Shown piece by piece: positions 1 to 10,260 of a stretch of 64,000 nucleotides of DNA. This DNA is from Syngnathus acus (taxonomy: Eukaryota; Chordata; Actinopteri; Syngnathiformes; Syngnathidae). The notes beneath the pieces are model-generated. The model saw nothing but the letters and a program-made list of their open reading frames with translations. It was not told where the DNA came from and did not search any database. How positions within the stretch are numbered: the stretch's first letter is position 1; every line of letters begins with the position of its first letter. The translations under genes were made by a program, and so were the position numbers. The DNA is taken from assembly GCF_901709675.1 (NCBI RefSeq), contig NC_051088.1, positions 13,309,693 to 13,373,692 of the forward strand, given 5' to 3'.

Positions 1-719
1 CTCGTGAGCTGGGAGGCCCGAGGGGCAAGCGGACGGCTGATTAAGCGCCGTCACGTTTCCCTTAAACGTCGTCGTGCTGGAGAAGGAGGCGTATATTCAT
101 CCGTTACGCGTTTGAGTGTCAGTGATTGTGTTCGGCTTTCGTTAAAAGACACTTGGTCCACTTACCCAAGGTCAAGTTTGTTATTTCAGTTTGAAAATAT
201 AACCAAAAAAACATGAAGGAACACAATCATGCAAATGTGAGCGACAATCAAATACCAATCAAATGCCATTTTCTAGTATGCAGCCGCGTACATTTACCTT
301 CCTGTTGTTAACACAAATATAAGAACTTGGCAGTTTGTTTGCCAACAGAATTAAGAAATTGGACAGAAATTCAAGGCCGGGTGACTGTAATAGCTTATTT
401 TCCCTCAGTTACAAAACATTCGGATTGACAAAGACTATTAAGACCATTGAAGCAGCAGTCATTACTAATTCAAATAAAGCTAATTAAAAAAAACAACAGT
501 CAAAGAGAATCTCAACAGAAGCATTTGAACGTGTTCTGGCTATGATAGCGGTACATGACCACGTATTACTGTCGCGTATCGATTAACACATTTTTCCTGG
601 CGTCACATAATAAGGCATCCGACACTGACTCAAATATGGCTTGTCCTCTGCCAAAGCCGCAGAGAAGTCAGGAAACTGACCAGCTAAAACCACCAGCCAG
701 CGCCGACGTTGAAGAGGGT
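1..719 (-). other. 3' flank / probable 3' UTR of dusp7
   Basis: This stretch follows the dusp7 stop codon, which lies on the minus strand. It is AT-rich and holds no convincing coding exon. I found no AATAAA on the minus strand here, so the dusp7 transcript may end beyond the window or use a variant signal. Confidence 0.4.
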
Positions 720-3407
720 TCATGTGGAGTCCAGTGGGTCCAGCTGAAAGACGTTGTGATTGGTTGGCGTGGTGAAGAAGAGCTGCTCTTGGCTGGTGGC
801 GCGGTTGTCGCAGGGACTGTGCAGCCGCAGCGTCCGCTCAAAGTCCAACAGCTGACCCATGAAGTTGAAGTTGGGGGAAATGTTGGACTTCTTCCGCTTG
901 ACAAAGTCGTAGGCGTCGTTGAGCGACAGGTTGAGTCTCTGCATCAAGTAAGCCACCGTGACGGTCACGGAGCGGCTGATGCCGGCCAGGCAGTGCACCA
1001 GGACGCCGCACTGCTTGGACCGAGCTTCCTCTGCCGGAAGAAGAGAAAGCCAGCGTCAGCAAAAGGAATCATTCCATTCATTGACGTGACTCGAGTAAAC
1101 AAAAACAAACGGGTTGTTGGCACAATGACGCCATTATAACCCTCGACGGAGGACCGAAAGAGCTTGAGACTTATTCTGGGAATTCATTTGCTGCCCACAA
1201 AAACATGCAGCAAATATCCGGTTGATTCCAGACTAACTTGTGACCCTGCAATCAGACGCAGCACAGAGTGGAAGTGGCACTTCCTTCCTGCTTCGCAACT
1301 CAACCTCTCATAAAACTGACAAACAAGCTGTGGTTTTGAGAGCAGTCGAGGTTCACGAGCGGCAGTCATACACAGATGATGTGCTCCTTCTCAAAAAAAC
1401 AAACAAACAACCTACTAATACAGTATAAAATAGTCATAAATAGCAAAAACAAGACTACATCCCATCAAATGGAAAAACAAGTTACATTCTATGATTATTC
1501 TTTTTTTTAAATCAAATGATCTCTGGAGAAATCCCACGTAGTGTTAAAAACACACAAAATTGGAACAAATTGGTCCTGTAGCAGATTTTTAATCTAGGGT
1601 ACATCATATTCTGCACATTATTAAAAAACATGTGAGATGGGTGTTGAATATTGTCAGTCGACATGTGGAGCACTGTCAGAACCTTAAGAATCAGTGAATC
1701 AGTGGCGAGCCTTCACAAGTGTCGGTTCCTTAAAAGAAGGCTGGTATCCAAACTGATATTGATACCTGGTACCGAATGTTAACAGTAAAAGCTGCAAAAT
1801 TGCACAGGCTACTATCACAATGACAATATTTTTTCTGTATATTGTTCAGCCCTAGCATGCCCTGGATTCCACTCGAGAAATTTCAAACCAACTACCTATG
1901 CAAGAGATAATAAGTAACAATGAGCTGATTAGGACTTATCTATTTAGTAGACTTAAATGTAACACTTCAAATGCTCAGGTCATTTTGATAATGAACAAAA
2001 CGAAATTTGGCGGGAGTATTTTTTTAGGGGGGCGGGGTCCACACTCACCTATAAATGATATTGCCTCTGGGAAGAACTGCGACAGATTTTGACTCCAGTG
2101 GTCCGAAATGGGGATCTGTTTATACCTGAAGCGCCCGTCATGTTCAAACATGTTGGGGAGATTGGGTGTGACATTCAGGATGTACTTGATGTTGTATTGG
2201 CCCAGCACATCCAGGTTGGTGGAGTCTTTGGCACAGCCCAGGTAAAGGTAAGGAAGGATCTGGACCGGGAAGGCAGGCTGATTGATGGGGAGGGGGCTCT
2301 CCTCTGACTCCGTGGCGCTGCTGGGTTCTCGGTCAGATTCCCCATCGGAACAATCGGAGCTGATCCGCAAATTTCCAAAACCCAGAAAAGAGAGTGGAGG
2401 AGAGGAGCTCGGACAGGAGTTGTCGAGGAGCGTCTCACAGTGTTCTGGGTATTCGGTGTGGAATTTTACAAAGCCACCTGGAGGGGAGCCAAAACAACAC
2501 AGGATGGAGAAAAATCAGCTTTATGGTTTAGAGAATCAAAACACGTTGACATATCAGTGAATACAGTAGCCGCATTGAAGTGAAGTGGCGTAGTACACAA
2601 GTAGATCCGGTTCTCCTAACAGACCATTCATGAAATGCATGCCTGCACAGCGAAACACAGCGTAGCCATTTTGGAATTTTAATTGACAATCTCAATGGCA
2701 CACTGAGAACTTTAGAGCCTGCAGACAAGCACACATTGATGCTTGGTGTATTTTGAGCCGACCGATAGGACCGCAAACAATATGCATTGTGAATAAATGC
2801 AGGAGTCGCCTTTTAAAAAGTTTGAAACGTGCAGTAAAACTTTTCGCATCTCTTCGAAGCATCAAAACAACTTCGCGTTAATGACGCATTGCTACTACTA
2901 TTCGTTTAATTCGAGGTTGACGTGATCGAGTGACATAAGCGTGTTTTCATTTTCAAGTTAGTCTGCACAGCGCCGGTACAGTACATCCAGCTTGCGTAAG
3001 CGGCATGTCGCTCAAAGTAACTTATTTCGACACATACCTTCCAGGTAGTGCGCTTTGCAGCCATCTTCCCACAGTTTTTGAAGAAGCAAACCCAAAACGG
3101 ACGACGGGGTTCCGCTGTCCGGCAAGCTGACGGTGCTCTCGTCGTACAGGACCACCGTGTCTGTTTGACATCGCCTGGTGAAATTCTCTTTGTCCTCGTG
3201 GTTGGGAATGATGGTCCGAATGGGGATGTTGCCCTTCTTGAACCTGCGGAGCATCAGGCCCGGGATGGCCACGCTGATGGCGCCTTCGATGTGAGACGAC
3301 TCGTACAGCTCGTGTGCGCGGCAGTCGAGCAGGAGCACCGAAGTGGCGCCCGATTCCAACTCCACTTGCAGCCATTCCACGCTCTTACTTGCCATCACTT
3401 TAGACAT
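720..3407 (-). CDS. dusp7: Dual-specificity MAP kinase phosphatase 7 (three coding exons)
   Basis: Cytoplasmic dual-specificity phosphatase that removes phosphates from the Thr and Tyr of active ERK1/2. Coding exons on the minus strand are 3407-3038, 2477-2049 and 1030-720. The GT/AG junctions keep phase and give 369 residues, close to the DUSP6/7 length. Exon 1 encodes the rhodanese-like MAPK-binding domain, with the basic kinase-interaction motif [11 protein letters not shown] and the stretch [15 protein letters not shown]. Exon 2 ends with the general-acid region PISDHWSQN. Exon 3 carries the HCxxGxxR active site as HCLAGISR, with the nucleophile near Cys280. DUSP7 is preferred over DUSP6 because of [26 protein letters not shown] and [15 protein letters not shown]. 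The start could be 3407 (MSKVMASKS) or 3395 (MASKS). The reading frame is also open upstream, but that part is not family-like and is probably 5' UTR. The adjacent alas relic fits the DUSP7-ALAS1 linkage known in mammals. Confidence 0.93.
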
Positions 3408-3960
3408 ATCGCGCTTAGTGTCCAGCTCGGGTCGCAGCGGTGGCTTTCCTTTTACATGCTCCGATTTCCTACTACATTTTACCCGCAAAAAGACAGCCGC
3501 GACAAGCGTTCGGCTTGGCGCACGAGCTGAGCGGAGAGCTTTCCCCCTTTTTTCCGCTTCGCCCTTCCCATCAAGCGGGGAGAATGAGCCCCTTCGGCCA
3601 ATGCACCGACGGCAAGGCGAGTCTGCCTCAACGTAGTACAGTATTCCACCTTGGAACGCGAATTCTTTCAAAACAAGCAAACGAACAAACGGAAAAAAAA
3701 AATGTTTGGCAACTTCAACTCCTCTGCATCGTATCACACTCCGGCTTTCTCATTCCAATGCATGACAGGAGCAGAGCAACTCCGGAGGGAGGAGTTTGCC
3801 CCCGACGACTTAAAGACGTAGAAGTTCGGTAACAACTGAGCATCTCTGAATCACTTTCAAACTATGTTCTCCTTAGCTCGAGAACTTGTAAATCGGACAT
3901 TGTTGAACGACCCCTGGCTGCAAAATCTGATATGTGTTTTAACATTACATCAAATCGGAC
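3408..3960 (-). promoter_or_regulatory. Probable dusp7 promoter and 5' UTR
   Basis: This is the region immediately upstream of the dusp7 start, read on the minus strand. It is less AT-rich than its surroundings and contains several CpGs between about 3420 and 3640. It holds no recognisable coding exon. I cannot place a transcription start or a TATA box with confidence. Confidence 0.35.
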
Positions 3961-3978
3961 ATGTTTCCAGTTTAAGCG

Positions 3979-4016
3979 CCATCCATCCATCCATCCATCC
4001 ATCCATCCATCCATCC
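3979..4016. repeat. (CATC)n microsatellite
   Basis: About nine tandem copies of the tetranucleotide CATC (ATGG on the other strand). The open frame across it on the minus strand (WMDG repeats) is an artefact of the repeat. Confidence 0.9.
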
Positions 4017-5485
4017 AGCTCATAACTCCAAAAATTTGGGGGCACTGGTGAGTCAAGATAGCATTATAGGATTTAAAATGTTTTATCCCCTCTTTCATTG
4101 CCGTGCTATATAAAAAAAATAGGGATGAGCGGGTACCGATACATCGGTACCGGTGTGGATACCAGCCTTATTTTAACCTATCGGTACTCGATGAGGCTGT
4201 CAATACCAGCCATCAACACTTAAAGCTGTCCAAAATAAAGAACAAGAATCTGTGCCCAATCGTGTCTGTCAACATTCCTGATATGCATGATATGTTCAAG
4301 GGGCCTTATGATGAAGGAGGATGAATATGGAGGATGAGGCAGTGCGTGGCGAGATGCGTGCAGAGGGACGGCAAGCAGCTCATCTGTTTCCACACGTGAG
4401 TGGGGGCAGGGGGTGGGGGGGGGGGGCGGAGCAGATGTGCAGAGCATCAGGATTAACACAAAATGAAGAATATAGTTAAACCTGCACATCCGCGCAGATT
4501 CTAACCACTGCAACAAGCACACGCCACCACGCACATGCACCTGCCCCAACACTTAGTCGCTCTGCCTGTGGCTCCATGCTCGCCCACATAATAGCTGCCT
4601 TAGCTGAATTCCCTCTTTCTGTAAATGTTTTTTTTCCACAACAATATGAAGGAGGACCTTGTCAATCACATCAGTCCCATGTGACCTACGCAATTACTGC
4701 GTTAGTTGTAAACACACCAGTATATGAATCAAGGATTAACTCGAGCTGGGATGACTCGCACGAATGCGATGGTCACCTGACAACTCCATTTTCACCAGCA
4801 CTTTGGTTACATAATGCGCTCCAAAACGTGACCGCATGATAATTCGTGAGTGAGAGAGGAGGCGTCTTTGGTTCACAGAAGTCCAGGGCTTGCGTGTCAA
4901 GTTCCGCATCTGCGGGCTTTTGTGCAAAGCCCTTGCCTTGCCAGCGCTCCTGTCAGAGCAGCCGCCACTCAAAGAGACCGAGTCAAGCAGGGCCGAATCC
5001 AAAAGTTGAATTTCTAACATTGTCATTAATTTATACATGTCGAACGATTTAACATAAAAAATGCAACATTTTCTAAAAATATGTATTGCAAGAACGGTCC
5101 ACTTCTGAGAGAACTAGTCCAAGAGGTTACATATGCATAGATTCTATAGTATAGATGTAATGTTGCATTTCAAAATACAAGACCTGCATAGTTCACTGCC
5201 ATTGTCTCACATTTTGAAATATTATTATCACATAAAAAAACACATGTACAATAAACCACGCCAGGATATATTCAAATGAGTTTTCATATAGATCTCTTGC
5301 ACTTCAAAATAAAAGTTTCCTAAAATATTTAACTGGAATGGTCTACTCTAGACGGAAGTACTTGATATTTATTAATCTGTTTGATATCACAGATAACATT
5401 TTCAGACTTCAGAGGATTTTTATTTTAAAATTCCGCGATTTCTGATCTTAATGAAACTTCCAGCATGGAGTCTAGAGTAGTCTAG
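4017..5485. other. Intergenic DNA with repeat fragments
   Basis: No coding exon is recognisable. The segment 4125-4210 contains a degenerate repeat rich in GGTACCGATAC-type motifs. Related sequence recurs near 22020-22270 and 56970-57220, so it is an old interspersed repeat. A poly-G run lies near 4407-4427. The rest is AT-rich and featureless to me. Confidence 0.4.
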
Positions 5486-6334
5486 TGCTAATCGTGCATG
5501 CGTGGGAAATCGGAGAATATTGAGATTTCATGTTGTGGCATCGGCACATATTCAGTTTATGTATGTGTTGCTGTTAGTGTTGGCTCGTGAGTAAACGATT
5601 CGTTCAAAAGAACGATTATTCTTCAGTGAACGAGAGTGACCGAATCACTTCCTAAAGTGATTCGTTCTTTTTTCAGTTCATATGACTTCAACCAGTAGGT
5701 GTCAGTAATGCCCATTGAAGCTGGTGCCACCTCGCCGTAAAACAAACCGAAGTAGAAAATGACGTAACTTCCCGTTCAAGTGAGGGAACGAATCCTGACT
5801 TTCCCGTTCGCGATCGAGTCAATGGGTCAACTGCCTTCCTTCTCGTGCATCAACGGATCAGTCAGTGTGTTGCGTCTCCCTCCTGGCGTGAACTATGTAA
5901 GCCAGAATGTCGATTTACGACTCGCCAAGGAAAGAAAGAACCACTCACTGAAACACCACTTCTTTTATGCGCGTTTTCGCCAAGCTAACGGCTAACTTTA
6001 TTGCATGAAGGGATGCGCCGTTATGCAACAACCGGGAGATTATGCTTCTCTTTGGGTGATCTTGATTTTGTAACACTTATAGTAGTTAAATAACGTGTAT
6101 GCATATATACGCCTAAATATTGTTATCCAATATATCTACTGCAATTTCACATTGGATTATTGGTTTGAAATGTACTTTTAATATTATGATTATTTTTAAT
6201 AAACATTCATGTTAAAACTTGTCTGGTGTTTTATTCCTTGTTTTTATGTTCGCCAATTAAAACATAAAAATCAGACATTTGGTTAACTGCTTTATATGAC
6301 AATATGTGTAGGTACACCTCATGAACACTTCAAT

Positions 6335-6584
6335 GCTGTATGCACACTTGCTCCGTTTTGCTCCTCTTATTTATTGTGTTATTTGTTTATTTATTTTTTA
6401 TTCATCGCTCTTATTATTCATTGTTTGTGCCTTCTTGTTTTTATTTTGTGTTGTTTGCTTGTATGTATGTATGTCGTGTACTATGTCTTGTGACCGTGGG
6501 ATAGTGGAAACGTAATTTCGATTTGTGTGTCTTGACATGTGGAGAGATTGACAATAAAGCTGACTTTGACTTTTGACTTTGAAT
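6335..6584 (+). mobile_element. 5'-truncated LINE-like 3' tail inserted in the left arm
   Basis: About 250 bp are present between CACTTCAAT and AGGTACAC in the left arm and absent at the matching point of the right arm. The insert ends with GACAATAAAGCTGACTTTGA followed by short TTTGACT repeats, the kind of repetitive 3' tail seen in L2/CR1-like fish retrotransposons. The flanking AAT on both sides could be a very short target duplication. Family assignment is tentative. Confidence 0.55.
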
Positions 6585-6661
6585 AGGTACACTACACGAG
6601 GTAAAAAAAATAAAAAGAATAAATAAATAAAGGGTTGATTGCACAATAAAAGTACATTCAG

Positions 6662-6765
6662 GTAAATTCTCACACCTAGAATCGAACCAAGTTCTTACCA
6701 AGTAAGAGCCCGTATGACTAACCAGTCGGCTATTTAGACCTGGCAGCCCACAGCCGTCTGCACTG
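6662..6765 (-). repeat. tRNA-related (SINE-like) segment, left-arm copy
   Basis: Read on the minus strand, this holds a good RNA polymerase III A box (TAGCCGACTGG, 6732-6722) and B box (GGTTCGATTCT, 6688-6678), spaced as in a tRNA. It is the inverted counterpart of the segment at 8990-9090. It does not fold into a full tRNA by eye, so it is called a tRNA-derived repeat rather than a tRNA gene. Confidence 0.55.
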
Positions 6766-6934
6766 TTTTGTACTAGTAATGTGCATTCCAGTTAAGAACT
6801 GAATCTTTAGAATCGGTTCACTCAAAATATTTGTTTTAAAGAATCGTTCACCGAATCTTTCACTACACTTTCTTGGACACTTCATTAGGTACACCGCCAT
6901 TTTCAAGTGGACCTAATGACATGCCACTTTATTA

Positions 6935-8870
6935 GAGAAAGATCATGGTCAAAGGTCACAGGTGTCAAGCTCTAGTCCTTGGGGCCGCGTTCCAACATGT
7001 TTTCCAAGAGTCCCTCGTTAAGTGCACCTGCGTGAAAAGTTTTTGGTCATTTCACGTTCTGCAGGAGCTAAAACTTTTCACGCAGGTGCACTTAACGAGG
7101 GTAACTTGGAAAACATATTGGAACGCGGCCCCGTGGACTAGAGCTTGACACCTGTGACCTTTGACCATGATATTTCCCTAATAAAGTGGCCTGTTATTAG
7201 GTACACTTGAAAATGGCGGTGTACCTAATGGAGTGTCCGTGTGATTCCCTCGTTAAGTGCAGCTGCGTGAAAAGTTTTAGCTCCTGCAGAACGTAAAAGG
7301 AGCTAAAACTTTTCACGCAGGTGTGTTTAACGAGGGTAACTTGGAAAACATATTGGAACGCGGCCCCGTGGACTAGAGCTTGACACCTGTGACCTTTGAC
7401 TATGATATTTCCCTAATAAAGTGGCCTGTTATTAGGTACACTTGAAAATGGCGGTGTACCTAATGGAGTGTCCGTGTGATTCCCTCGTTAAGTGCACCTG
7501 CGTGAAAAGTTTTAGCTCCTTATGAACGTGAAAGTGACCAAAAACTTTTCACGCAGGTGTGTTTAACGAGGGTAACTTGGAAAACATATTGGAACGCGGC
7601 CCCGTGGACTAGAGCTTGACACCTGTGACCTTTGACCATGATATTTCCCTAATAAAGTGGCCTGTTATTAGGTACACTTGAAAATGGCGGTGTACCTAAT
7701 GGAGTGTCCGTGTGATTCCCTCGTTAAGTGCAGCTGCGTGAAAAGTTTTAGCTCCTGCAGAACGTAAAAGGAGCTAAAACTTTTCACGCAGGTGTGTTTA
7801 ACGAGGGTAACTTGGAAAACATATTGGAATGCGGCCCCGTGGACTAGAGCTTGACACCTGTGACCTTTGACCATGATATTTCCCTAATAAAGTGGCCTGT
7901 TATTAGGTACACTTGAAAATGGCGGTGTACCTAATGGAGTGTCCGTGTGATTCCCTCGTTAAGTGCAGCTGCGTGAAAAGTTTTAGCTCCTGCAGAACGT
8001 AAAAGGAGCTAAAACTTTTCACGCAGGTGTGTTTAACGAGGGTAACTTGGAAAACATATTGGAACGCGGCCCCGTGGACTAGAGCTTGACACCTGTGCCC
8101 TTTGACCATGATATTTCCCTAATAAAGTGGCCTGTTATTAGGTACACTTGAAAATGGCGGTGTACCTAATGGAGTGTCCGTGTGATTCCCTCGTTAAGTG
8201 CAGCTGCGTGAAAAGTTTTAGCTCCTGCAGAACGTAAAAGGAGCTAAAACTTTTCACGCAGGTGTGTTTAACGAGGGTAACTTGGAAAACATATTGGAAT
8301 GCGGCCCCGTGGACTAGAGCTTGACACCTGTGACCTTTGACCATGATATTTCCCTAATAAAGTGGCCTGTTATTAGGTACACTTGAAAATGGCGGTGTAC
8401 CTAATGGAGTGTCCGTGTGATTCCCTCGTTAAGTGCAGCTGCGTGAAAAGTTTTAGCTCCTGCAGAACGTAAAAGGAGCTAAAACTTTTCACGCAGGTGT
8501 GTTTAACGAGGGTAACTTGGAAAACATATTGGAACGCGGCCCCGTGGACTAGAGCTTGACACCTGTGACCTTTGACCATGATATTTCCCTAATAAAGTGG
8601 CCTGTTATTAGGTACACTTGAAAATGGCGGTGTACCTAATGGAGTGTCCGTGTGATTCCCTCGTTAAGTGCACCTGCGTGAAAAGTTTTAGCTCCTTATG
8701 AACGTGAAAGTGACCAAAAACTTTTCACGCAGGTGCACTTAACGAGGGACTCTTGGAAAACATGTTGGAACGCGGCCCAGAGGACTAGAGCTTGACACCT
8801 GTGACCTTTGACCATGATCTTTCCCGAATAAAGTGGCCTGTCATTAGGTACACTTGAAAATGGCGGTGTA
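6935..8870. repeat. Tandem array of about eight 235-bp units
   Basis: A unit of about 235 bp repeats head to tail. The landmark GTGTCCGTGTGATTCCCTCG recurs near 7228, 7468, 7703, 7938, 8173, 8408 and 8643, and a partial first unit starts near 6935. Central units differ by only a few bases, which implies recent amplification or homogenisation. Each unit contains CCCTCGTTAAGTGCA and its inverted partner TTAACGAGGG about 60 bp apart, so each can form a stem of roughly 35-40 bp. The identical 68-residue open frames at 235-bp spacing on the minus strand are a by-product of the repetition. Confidence 0.92.
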
Positions 8871-10127
8871 CCTAATGAAGTGTCCTCTTGGAAAGATTCG
8901 GTGAACGATTCTTTTGAACAAATATTTTGAGTGAACTGATTCTAAAGATTCAGTTCACTTAACTGGAATGCACATTACTAGTAGAAAACAGTGCAGACGG
9001 CTGTGGGCTGCCAGGTCTAAATAGCCGACTGGTTAGTGATACGGGCTCTTGTTTGGTAAGAACTTGGTTCGATTCTAGGTGTGAGAATTTACCTGAATGT
9101 ACTTTTATTGTGCAATCAACCCTTTATTTATTTATTTATTCTTTTTTTTTTTTCCTCATGTAGTGTACCTATTGAAGTGTTCATGAGGTGTACCTACACA
9201 TATTGTCATATAAAGCAGTTAACCAAATGTCTGATTTTTATGTTTTAATTGGCGAACATAAAAACAAGGAATAAAACACCAGACAAGTTTTAACATGAAT
9301 GTTTATTAAAAATAATCATAATATTAAAAGTACATTTCAAACCAATAATCCAATGTGAAATTGCAGTAGATATATTGGATAACAATATTTAGGCATATAT
9401 ATGCATACACGTTATTTAAAAACTACTATAAGTGTTACAAAATCAAGATCACCCAAAGAGAAGCATAATCTCCCCGTTGTGGCATAACGGCGCATCCCTT
9501 ATGCAATAAAGTTAGCCGTTAGCTTGGAGAAAACGCGCATAAAAGAAGTGGTGTTTCAGTGAGTGGTTCTTTCTTTCCTTGGCAAATCGTAAATCGACAT
9601 TCTGGCTGACATAGTTCACGCCAGGAGGGAGACGCAACACGTTCACTGACTGATCCGTTGATGCACGGGAAGGAAGGCAGTTGACCCACTGACTCGTTCG
9701 CGAACAGGAAAGTCAGGATTCGTTCCCTCACTGATCCGTTCTCGCGATGAACTGGAAATGCAAATCACTCACTCACTGACTCGTTCACTCAAAGATCTGT
9801 CCCGTTGGTGAACGGGAAATGCAATTCACGACTCGTTCGTGAACGGGAAGGTACGTCATTGTCTTCTTCGTTTTGATTTACGGCGAGGTGGCATCAGCTT
9901 CAATGCGCATTACCGGCACCTACTGGTTGAAATCATATGAACTAAAAAAACGAATCACTTTAGGAAGTGATTCGTTCACTCTCGTTCACTGAAGAAAAAT
10001 CGTTCTTTTGAACAAATCGTTCACTCACGAGCCAACGCTAACAGCAACACACATAAACTGAGTATGTGCCGATGCCACAACATGAAATCTCAAGATTCTC
10101 CGATTTGCCACGCATGCACGATTAGCA
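8700..10127 (-). repeat. Right arm of the fold-back element
   Basis: Inverted copy of the left arm. It lacks the 250-bp LINE-tail insertion and carries additional tandem GTTCGTGAACGGGAA-like units near 9690-9860. The outer end is CGATTAGCA at 10119-10127. Confidence 0.85.
8990..9090 (+). repeat. tRNA-related (SINE-like) segment, right-arm copy
   Basis: The A box TAGCCGACTGG lies at 9022-9032 and the B box GGTTCGATTCT at 9066-9076, about 33 bp apart, the usual tRNA spacing. The inverted partner in the left arm keeps both boxes unchanged. Acceptor-stem pairing is not evident, which fits a tRNA-derived repeat. Confidence 0.55.
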
Positions 10128-10260
10128 AGTGGCTGACCAGGCCTTGCGCTAACTCACCTGTGGTTTGGCGATCCTGTTTACAATGCGCTCGGTATTTAAT
10201 GTTGGACAATTTCCCACGGCACAGCTGAACATCTCTCACGGCACACCAGTGTGACACTGG
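10128..10260. mobile_element. Possible hAT-type terminal fragment next to the fold-back element
   Basis: Read on the minus strand, the segment contains GGTGTGCCGTGAGAGATGTT and GTGCCGTGGGAAATTGTCC, which resemble the ends of hAT-family DNA transposons. It abuts the right arm directly. It could be the target into which the fold-back element inserted, or part of a larger composite. The call rests on motif memory only. Confidence 0.35.

Larger units (their letters stand above)
5486..7070 (+). repeat. Left arm of the fold-back element
   Basis: Inverted copy of 8700-10127. Landmarks in order are the TGCTAATCG terminus, a region dense in GAACGA / TCGTTC motifs (5590-5820), an AT-rich middle (6080-6300), a LINE-tail insertion (6335-6584), a tRNA-like segment on the minus strand (about 6660-6765), and GAATC / ATTCG motifs (6790-6870) leading into the array unit. 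The short open frames inside it are not supported by any protein resemblance. Confidence 0.85.
5486..10127. mobile_element. Giant fold-back element with long inverted arms and central tandem array
   Basis: The sequence starting at 5486 (TGCTAATCGTGCATGCG) is repeated in inverted form ending at 10127. The match continues inward with a few percent divergence to about 7070 on the left and 8700 on the right. The arms are therefore about 1.4-1.6 kb and enclose a tandem array. Differences between arms are a 250-bp insertion at 6335-6584 in the left arm only and roughly 115 bp of extra GAACGGGAA-type repeats near 9735-9850 in the right arm only. No transposase is encoded inside, so it would be non-autonomous. 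The class is uncertain: no clean target duplication touches the arm ends, though an 8-bp match (GTCTAGTG at 5480-5487 and 10260-10267) is suggestive. It may instead be an amplified palindrome rather than a transposon. Confidence 0.8.

Noticed and set aside
555-1139. 194-residue plus-strand open frame
   Set aside because: It is the antisense shadow of dusp7 exon 3.
3012-3737. A 241-residue dusp7 exon starting at 3737
   Set aside because: Only the part from 3407 onward resembles DUSP7. The upstream extension is open by chance and lies in probable 5' UTR.
6662-6765. Functional tRNA gene
   Set aside because: The A and B boxes are good, but a complete cloverleaf with paired acceptor stem is not evident, and the segment is duplicated within a repeat.
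7668-8579. Four identical 68-residue open frames at 235-bp spacing on the minus strand (MVKGHRCQALVHG...)
   Set aside because: They arise only from the tandem repetition. The same frame occurs in a DNA hairpin, the protein has no known relatives, and there is no splice or start context.
7012-8760. CRISPR-like array
   Set aside because: The repeats are 235 bp with no variable spacers, and the host is clearly a eukaryote.
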